Assembly: GCF_024362695.1 (NCBI RefSeq)
Contig: NC_065419.1
Location: 7,998,678-8,062,677 of the forward strand
DNA length: 64,000 nt
Reading direction: 5' to 3'
From: Pectinophora gossypiella
Lineage: Eukaryota > Arthropoda > Insecta > Lepidoptera > Gelechiidae
The notes beneath the pieces were generated by a model. That model was given only the letters and a program-made list of their open reading frames with translations. It was not told where the DNA came from and did not search any database. The translations under genes and the position numbers were made by a program. Shown here one piece after another: positions 56,915 through 64,000 of the stretch; within the stretch, counting starts at the first letter, position 1; each line of letters opens with the position of its first letter.

Positions 56915-57340
56915 TGTTTACTATACTAAAGATCTACTGTAATTAAGGTTCTAATTTTATGAAGTGCCTGTGTTTTGTTCTAATTAAAACAAAAAATATT
57001 TCACGTAGAACTATTACAAACTATTGTGATTCAATTAATTATTAATTATCGTAGTTACACTTTAAACATAATGATTTATAATTTTGTTACTAGGATAGAT
57101 CTTTAATTGAATGTGCTCAAAATAAAATAATTTGCATATTTTTTGTGAAAATCGCTGCTTGCGTTCCCTTTGTTTATAATTTTTGTCTGACTGTCAAATT
57201 GACGTGACATTTACGTTTCGGTTCTTATAATAATTTATACAACGCATGTGTACAGCCAATCTTTAAACAAGTATTTTTATTTTATTCCGTAAGAAAATAT
57301 TCAATATTACATAAACGTTTACAATAAATATTGTAATAAA
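56915..57340. other. Spacer between zinc-finger gene 5' end and MECR 3' end
   Basis: The 426 bp should hold the zinc-finger gene promoter and the MECR distal 3' UTR. A minus-strand AATAAA at about 57285 fits as polyadenylation signal for the distal MECR exon. No repeat seen. Confidence 0.5.
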
Positions 57341-59698
57341 TTACGGGAGAGTAAAATCAAATACATAATTTATAGTACTAAAGGCTTCACAGTGAACAGT
57401 ATTTCTTAAAGCATGTACGTAATTTTTAAGTTCAACAGGCTCGTATGTTGGTGCTTTAAATTTTCCAATAACCATAAGCTGTGTAATTTGAGACAACATT
57501 TTATCCTTTTCAACACAACTGGCTTTGTTATGCCACTCATTGAGATGAAATTTGTTGAAGCGGACATCAGGACGTTCAAATTCTTTTGCTAAAGGTAAAT
57601 TATAGGCGCATCCATAGTAAACTATCGCTCCTTTTGGCGCAAGTATTTTTAGTAAAACATCTTCATATCTGCCGCCTAAGCAATTTAAAGCTAATACTGG
57701 TTGTGATAGGGATGTTAGAAATGTTTTTTGCTTTTCAGCTTGTTCCAGTGTATAAACACATGTTGCTCCAATGCTTAGAAGTTTTTCTCGTACAGCTTCA
57801 TACCTACAATGGCTGGCTACAATGTTGAATGTGTTTATTCCCCAAGCTTTACATAGCTGTATCACACACTGTCCACATGGACTATTTGCGGCATTTTGAA
57901 TAACTGTTTGTCCATGAATTATTGGGTAAAAGTCCTTTATCATTCTGTAAGCCATACAAGGGGCTACAGCAAGCATGGATGCTTCAGCTAGAGGGAGGTT
58001 GCTAGACACAATATGGACATCTCTTTGATTGAAAATTCCATAGTAACGCCAGCTGCCAAGAAGCCGCGAGCTGAGTATCACCCTGTCTCCCACCTTCACT
58101 TGAGAGACAAGGTCTCCAATTTCTACCACATCACCAACTCCTTCATCTCCTGGTATGCATGGTAATTCTGGCTTGTGGCGAGCTACACCTGAAATAGAAA
58201 AAAAAACAGGTAGGAAAGGGAAAGGTACAAAATTATTTAATATTTGTTGTGAGTAGGATAGGTTGGTATACAAAGAAAGTAGGGTTTGATGTCAGGCGAG
58301 GACTTGGGATGGTTAAATTAAATTATAAATGATAACAGTGCATAACATTTGTATACAATTTTATTGCAATGAATTAAAATCTAGCAAAAGTAACAGAAAG
58401 TACTATTACTGACTTAGAAAGTGCAGCTAAAATCTAAAATATATTTGCAACCAATAAAGCCTTTGGTAGTCAATGCATTTCCCAAGGCCTCTTGATACTG
58501 GTCAAACTTCACTAACTTGTGGGCAGGTCCTTTTAGTTTATTTTCACACATTAATGTGATAATATCTTTCATCATTTTCTCCTTATCAGCTTGATTTGCT
58601 TTCTCATTCCAGGCAGTCATCCAGAAACCATGGAATGAAACATTTTTGAAAATAAATGCTGACGTCGGAATAATTACTGGGTCTCTTGACATGCCTCCAT
58701 ATGTGACCATTTTTCCTGAATGTTGTAAATGTCTCAACATTTCTGTTGAACTCTTCCCTCCCACACAGTTTAGTGCCAATGATGGTTTCTCAATCTTTTT
58801 CTCCTTGAAAATTGTTGTGGAACGCACCTCTTCTTCTGTGAGGACATAGGTAGCACCCAAATCTTCAAGATATTTCTTTAAATCTGCAATATCGGGCCTA
58901 TTTCTAACGATATTAATATTTTTAACACCCCAAGACTTGCAGATTTGAATAACATTCTGTCCACAGGCACTATTGGCACCATTCTGAATCACCACTAGTC
59001 CTTTCTCTTTCACTGGTTGAAAATCAGTCAACATCCTATATGCAGTGCATGGATTGACAGTAAGAGTTGCTGCTTCTACAACTCCAAGATTATCTGGTAC
59101 AACCATCAAGACATCTTCATCAAATGTTGCAATATCTCTCCAAGTTCCCTGAACAGGTTTTGTTACAATAACTTTGTTCCCTTTGGAGATATTTTGTACA
59201 TTCCCACCAACCTCCTCTACAATACCCACGCCTTCATTTCCTGGTATGCAAGGCAGTTCCACCTTTACAGGATACTTTCCTGAAAACAAATATAGGGGAC
59301 TAAGCAGAATGTCTTTTTTTTCTTAATTTAAATAAAAACAGCAAAATAAAATAATCAAAATTCGGTACCTTTTAAAATTATACAGTGTTGGATTAGGTCT
59401 CTTATCAGAAAGTTTATCTGTGAAAGACAGCTGTGTAAAAGTCAGTTTTTGTACCTTGTATAGTGTTAATATCTGCTGGGTTGACTGGCGCCGCTAGCAT
59501 CCGAACTAATACTTCTGTACTTTTGAGCTTCGGTATAGCGCATTCCCGGTATTTCACAACATGTAAAGGATCCCCAAATTGGGCGTAAACAAGTTGTTTT
59601 GACATCAAGTTTCGCATTGTAACCTTCAAGTTTGCTGGATTATTCGCGTAACATGGTGCCTTCGTCAGTAATAACTTTGTAAGCGACAGGAGCGCCAT
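57341..59698 (-). CDS. MECR alternative form: exon 1 plus distal terminal exon 2b
   Basis: Exon 1 (59455-59698) ends in phase 1 with CAA G. A second terminal exon, 57341-58188, starts GT in the same phase, and would yield a 363-aa protein. It is a diverged duplicate of exon 2a: ELPCIPGDEGVG, VAPCMAYRMIKDF, VIQNAANSPCGQCVIQLCKA and LALNCLGGRYED are clearly homologous. However, the catalytic Tyr position (QGKY in 2a) is Ala (QGVA), the NADPH-phosphate segment VRNRPDI is replaced by VASHCRY, and GFWMTAW becomes KFHLNEW. Only 225 bp separate the 2a stop from the 2b acceptor and no separate first exon is visible, so 2b is most simply an alternative 3' exon. It is open throughout, with no stop or frameshift. 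It could instead be a new gene borrowing exon 1, or an unexpressed duplicate. Confidence 0.65.
58369..58374 (-). terminator. Proximal MECR polyadenylation signal
   Basis: Minus-strand AATAAA (GCAATAAAATTG) about 40 bp past the exon 2a stop. Its use would separate the 2a transcript from any 2b transcript. Confidence 0.6.
58414..59698 (-). CDS. MECR: Mitochondrial enoyl-[acyl-carrier-protein] reductase (MECR)
   Basis: NADPH-dependent trans-2-enoyl reductase, the last step of mitochondrial type II fatty acid synthesis that feeds lipoic acid production. Exon 1 (59455-59698) encodes a basic, Leu-rich mitochondrial targeting start (MALLSLTKLLLTKAPCYANN) and the N-terminal fold up to NPADINTIQG. 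Exon 2a (58414-59279) carries the rest, 369 aa in all. Landmarks: QGKYPVK with the family's catalytic Tyr; ELPCIPGNEGVG; GTWRDIATF; TLTVNPCTAYRMLTDFQPV; IQNGANSACGQNVIQ; the NADPH 2'-phosphate motif VRNRPDI; SLALNCVGGKSSTEMLRHL; MVTYGGM; GFWMTAW. An AATAAA about 40 bp past the stop (near 58369) lets this exon end the transcript. Start ATG at 59698; no in-frame ATG upstream was accepted. Confidence 0.93.
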
Positions 59699-59816
59699 AA
59701 TCAGTTTCAATTTTTTTCCACAGTTTTTTATGGAACAAAACTATCTTTATTAAGAAATAATAATTTAAACTAATAATTTTTTATCGAATTGGTTTAGTTG
59801 ACATTTCGGCTGTCGG

Positions 59817-60222
59817 TTTGTTTTTGTTTTCCCCGAAGGGTAAGGCAAAGGGAACTATGCCCATACAGCCATGTCTGACGTATTTTTTTTCTTGATGATT
59901 AATGAAATCTCAGAATGAAATGATGAAAGGTGATGATGATGAAACCTAAGCCCCCACCCTCGGAGTAGACTCCTACTCCGAACCCCAAACGAATTAACTC
60001 AAAAGTCCGCATAAACTTTTGAGTTATGAAGCGGCTTCCTGACACGAAGCGAAAATAGGCAGATACACTTTGTTTATTGAATACTCCAATATAATAACAC
60101 TCGCGAATGTCTTCCGACTAACTTAATGCGATCATTAACCACAAAACACCACTTCGTATTAATTATTTAGATTATTCAATGAAGAAAGCAACTGTCCCGT
60201 TCCCGTCTCCCGCCAAAAAGCC
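59817..60222 (-). mobile_element. 0.4-kb SINE-like retroposon, copy 3
   Basis: On the minus strand: GGCTTTTTGGCGGGAGACGG head, palindrome CGGAGTAGGAGTCTACTCCG, CGGGGAAAACAAAAACAAAC end. Flanked by TTTCGGCTGTCGG at 59804-59816 and 60223-60235. It sits 120 bp upstream of the MECR start codon. Confidence 0.87.
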
Positions 60223-60582
60223 TTTCGGCTGTCGGGTACAAAATGTCATTTGTTTTTATCTCGCATGGAAATAGGCAAAGACAATAAGGTATACAGCCTT
60301 GTTGTATGTAAAAGTCGTTTTTAAGCACACATTCTGCAATACTCCGCACTTTTGAATGGAATATTTTTTTTCTATTCTTTGCACCGTGTTAGCACCACTG
60401 AGCTCTATTACATATTATTTGATACCTTTATTACATATTATTTAATATAGAAATTAATTTCTGAACGAAACGTCATAATAATCGTGTCATCAAAGTTGCC
60501 ATTTTATTAAAATAATATTTCCAAAAATATAAATAAATTATGTTTACGAAAATCTTCAAACCAACTTCAAACTAAGTACTAT

Positions 60583-62104
60583 TTATTCTGCGAGGAATCG
60601 TGAAACGCGTTGATCCAAATCTTTTCTTGCAAGAGGTGCGGAAGCACTGGGCGGTGCGACTGCTTCAGGCGACGGCATTGGAGGTTTTGGAACACGGAAG
60701 CGGCGAGCTCGAGTCAGCTGCCAAGCTGCGCTTGAGTTTCTTAGACCACCGTGTGATAAGCCAGCTTCCTCGTCTACAGAAGCTAGTGTTGGTCTAGGGA
60801 CACTGAAAAAAAATGCATTAAATGCTAGTAAAATATTATTAACCGCTGTGATAATAGGTACCTATCGCTTAAAAATCCTGGAACAAAATATTAATTTGGA
60901 AATAGGCTGTTTCATGGTCTTCACATCCTGTGTCGACCTACCAAGTTGTCTTTTAACGACTTGGAGGGTTCTGCACACGTCAATAGGGATGGCGGGCGTA
61001 AGTTGCGACAGATGTTTTTCGGCGACTGTCACTGTAGTCAGGAACTAGATATTACGTTCCCACTTATTACTTACTATGATGAAGGTATAAGTCGTTTACT
61101 CACTATCCAATAGTGATGGAAGTTCGCAAACGTGCCGGGGCTATGACTGACGGCAACTCTGATGAAGAATTCTTCTTTAGTCCTGTGAGGAACAATTCAA
61201 TGAGGAATTTTAGTAACAAATAACCGCATGAGAGAATGATAATGTTAGTAATACCATCTAAAAACGTTTGTAAGTACCTATATGAAGTACCTAAATATAA
61301 TATTTTTTAAAAGATCTTCCTTCCAGAAATAAATCTACATTCATTTGCTGAATGCATAAAGCAAAATCAAGACCTTAAATAGGACTCAAGTTCTTCTACA
61401 ATATTATATACAACATAGATCTAAAAGCTTTATGTTCTTCACTATAATACACTTCCGAGATCGAGCTTTCGGCTACCAAAAAGCGTAGTGTTTACCAGAA
61501 TATTTGACGTTGGTAATAGAGCTTCGATCCCGCCACTTCTGTGAGCAGACAGGACAAACAGACCGACGGATGGACCAGCGCGGAATCTCTTCAACTTGGG
61601 GCGTGGCGTTGACCTTTTGAAACGCTGGGATTTCCAGATGCACCTGCAAAACATTTTTATACTTACATAGTCAAATAACTGAGAACTAAGTAGGTAGAAA
61701 CTAAAAATAAGTACGTAGTAGGTTTCCGTCCAAGAAGTACCTATGTTGTGACGGTCTGTCGAAAGTTTCTGTCTCAATAGAGATCCTAAAAAAATATAAA
61801 ATGTGGATAGAAAAAAACTTCTACGAACTTCATTGATACGGTACTATTGACAGTGCATAGAAGAGGACCTATTTAAAATCAAAGATTTACTTCTAAGTAC
61901 CTAGATTAATTTAGTAAAGTGAAGACTTTTGTTTGTTACAGTATATTGACGATGCTAACCGGTGCAGAGACATTGGTGGTGAAGGCCAGGATCGAGGGTA
62001 TATCCATGTCGCGGCGCGTGGATATGCGCGACACGCGGGACCGCGACACGCTGCGTTCCGTCATACGCATGCTCAGTCCATGGATGCAGGCCTCGCTCGT
62101 ATCA
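60583..62104 (-). CDS. Unidentified gene, last four exons (5'-incomplete)
   Basis: Not recognised. Exons: 61960-62104, 61496-61643, 61104-61182, 60583-60802. Acceptors and donors are canonical, and the phases join without a stop for about 196 aa. The visible protein is Ser/Arg-rich (MTERSVSRSRVSRISTRRDM), followed by a segment that could be a short folded or docking region (DIPSILAFTTNVSAPVHLEI, VEEIPRWSIRRSVCPVCSQK). It ends in a Pro/Ala-rich basic stretch (RFRVPKPPMPSPEAVAPPSA) and RVSRFLAE. The EIPRW motif loosely recalls PEHE-type chromatin proteins but the similarity is too weak to use. Exon 61496-61643 is also open in another frame; the one given is the only one in phase with both neighbours. 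Upstream exons were not found in the last 2 kb. Confidence 0.6.
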
Positions 62105-63487
62105 CTGGTAACGGAGAAAATATTATAAATATTATATAACAAATAAGTATTGCTATAATAGTTTATCTCTTTCCCGATCTGCTGGAAGAGATTTCTACTA
62201 GAAATATGCTGCACCGTTTGCCTGTTTTGTGTGTAATCTACTTGCCTTTATGTACTGTTACTGTGTCCAAACAACAAGGTGTCGGTAAAAATATTATGAG
62301 TAAGTAGATCGAAGAATTTCCTTCGTTCAGAGACTGCGTGTTTTTCTAATGCGCATTTTTGTGTAGTGAATGTTTTTTTAAGGCGATTTTTATTATTTTT
62401 AAGAAGCGTTAATTTTCTTTCAAACATTGGGCCTCAATTTGATCACAGTTTTAATAATCGCCCCATCATCTTTCGACTCAAGACACTGTCAAAAGTCTCG
62501 ACAAGCCAAGTAATTCTAAGTACTCAATTTGGACATAAGAGTCTGCAAAACTTGACAGGCGTATATCTCACTTACTCGATGCTGACTGTTAAAATAATTA
62601 CCACTGCAATTGTTGAGCCTTATTCACCGTAAAACTGTGAGAAAGTTTTAGTTAAAACACGTAATAATTGAATTGAGAGTGAAAGTTACGTGTAAGTGGG
62701 AAAATGAGTGTTTTTACTGATATTCGCTTTTGTCAACACAGGCACTATTACACCATTGTTATACGCATCATGGCAAGTGCATTCTATATAATGATTTCGA
62801 GGAAAGATAATCTGATTTTTGATGTAAAATATGGATTCTTAGATATAGATAAAAGATGACATAACGTGGAACATGAAGTATTTTATTTTTTAAAGTTGGT
62901 GTTTTTATAGGTACATTCAGTTCAGAGGAAAAATCTACAAGGATATGAATGCAGAGTGCAATTATCTTTCATAAGACTCGCGGAAAGTAACTCAATAAGT
63001 ATGCTCAATAAAATGGTCTTCTGAAGACTTCTGACTTTACCTACCCCAATCGGGACTCTGATGTGAGTTTATATTGTGTAGTAGGTATGGATGTTAAAAT
63101 TGTGATGGTTTGTCGTCTAGTGCTACTGAAACTGGTTTTGTATTTCGCAGTGTTTGGTATCAACTTGATAAAAAATAAAGTTCATGGTCGCGCTGCCGCC
63201 GCCGTTCCGTTGGTCCAGCCAGAGCCATTTTGTTATATTTTTAAAATCATTTTTTGTTCGGGCAATTCCGATTACACCCAAGTAATAGTCGTAGACAAAG
63301 ATGGTAAATAGAAACTTAACTTGTTTAATTTTTTTTAACATTGGTAAACCTACCTATGCCAGTAAAACGGAGCTGTAGCTTATGCATGCCGAAAATTAAA
63401 TCAATCAAGTGCAATCCACCTCAATGCTCAATGGTTAGATACAACAAAACTACATTTAAAATAATTTTATTAAATCTGTCAATTTAA

Positions 63488-63537
<50 letters not shown>

Positions 63538-63961
63538 GGCGTAAATATGTACTAAAAAAAAAAACTCCTTTCTCACGCAATTTCTCAAGATCCTACGGCC
63601 TTAACTAGTGTGTTCCGGCTACCGTTATTGTGCTATCCTAGCTAGCGTATAGGTATATTGCTTATTAAATGGTTCTGTGATCACTAATCGCATATCAAAT
63701 ATAACTACAATTTTGGTAAAATACTTGAATGATTTAGACATTTTCGTGCCAAGGTATGGTTGAAATGTCGGTACTGCGATGTATGTTACTGGCCGTGAGT
63801 TCGTTTATGGTCGGTTTATTTGAATTTTTCGTATTGAATTCGTTGGTTGTTGGTTATTGTGGGGAGATTGAAGCCGATGACGTCTGAGACTGAACACACA
63901 CATTTTCTTTAATCGAGTTATCACTAACTTATAAATTAAGTAGAATAGTAGTAAGTAAACT
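62105..63961. other. Intron or spacer, no exon recognised
   Basis: AT-rich. Probably an intron of the unidentified minus-strand gene, or intergenic. It contains a CA microsatellite. The small open frames here (for example around 63123-63341) have no recognisable domain. Confidence 0.45.
63490..63534. repeat. CA dinucleotide microsatellite
   Basis: About 22 uninterrupted CA units. Confidence 0.97.
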
Positions 63962-64000
63962 TTACTCTTCGTCAACAGAGGTGTCGTCTTTGGGTAAGTC
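63962..64000 (-). CDS. Possible 3' end of another minus-strand gene, cut by the window edge
   Basis: The minus strand reads DLPKDDTSVDEE followed by TAA (63962-63964), an acidic C-terminus. Only 13 codons are in the window, so the gene cannot be identified and the frame may be fortuitous. Confidence 0.25.
   Translation of the reverse strand, partial: DLPKDDTSVDEE

Noticed and set aside
57341..58273. A separate gene starting at an upstream Met (MYTNLSYSQQ) before MECR exon 2b
   Set aside because: The extra N-terminus is intronic, with a polypyrimidine tract and an AG acceptor at 58189-58190; homology starts exactly at the acceptor.
60600..60797. Plus-strand open frame MKRVDPNLFLQEVRKHW (and 61919-62128)
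   Set aside because: They overlap minus-strand exons that have correct splice sites and joined phases; the plus-strand frames lack both.
1..64000. CRISPR arrays, operons, prophage or plasmid features
   Set aside because: The gene structure, introns and repeats are those of an insect nuclear genome; nothing of the kind was seen.

Overview
The window is a piece of nuclear genome from an insect, almost certainly a moth or butterfly (Lepidoptera). The genes are split into short exons with GT-AG introns. The spacers are AT-rich and full of tRNA-headed SINEs, MITEs and non-LTR retrotransposons. The protein-coding genes are single-copy animal genes rather than bacterial or viral ones.

Layout. (1) About 6.1-33.8 kb, plus strand: a cytochrome b5 reductase 4 gene (Cyb5r4/Ncb5or). 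Eight exons are visible. Two introns are swollen to 8.3 and 11.0 kb by mobile DNA, including an intact full-length LINE with a perfect 13-bp target duplication (19877-25517) and a decayed, opposite-strand LINE (27207-30071). (2) 33.8-38.4 kb: gene-poor spacer ending in a CGCG-rich Harbinger-like MITE. (3) 38.4-42.2 kb, minus: a complete FAF2/UBXD8 gene (7 exons, 436 aa). (4) 42.7-43.8 kb, minus: a DRC8/EFCAB2-like EF-hand gene with one non-canonical intron. (5) 45.4-47.9 kb, minus: a 776-aa Met/Gly/Gln-rich protein with a 15-bp coding minisatellite. (6) 49.2-50.8 kb, plus: HROB, the partner of MCM8-MCM9 in homologous recombination. (7) 50.9-56.9 kb, minus: a 15-exon, 684-aa C2H2 zinc-finger gene, tail-to-tail with HROB. 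(8) 57.3-59.7 kb, minus: mitochondrial enoyl reductase MECR, with one first exon and two tandem, divergent versions of the catalytic 3' exon. (9) 60.6-62.1 kb, minus: the last four exons of an unidentified gene. (10) At the right edge, a possible 3' end of another minus-strand gene.

The genes do not form one pathway. FAF2 (ER-associated degradation, lipid droplets), Cyb5r4 (ER redox) and MECR (mitochondrial fatty acid synthesis) all touch lipid metabolism. DRC8-like is a ciliary/sperm protein and HROB is a DNA-repair factor. Shared location is probably incidental.

The observations most worth following are the MECR duplicated terminal exon, whose second version has lost the catalytic tyrosine and the NADPH-phosphate motif; a 0.4-kb SINE-like retroposon with no tRNA head, present three times with three perfect target duplications; a candidate poison mini-exon in FAF2; the intact LINE; and several hairpin or CG-rich MITEs. 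All exon joins were made by eye from splice signals and reading phase, so they are models, not transcripts.
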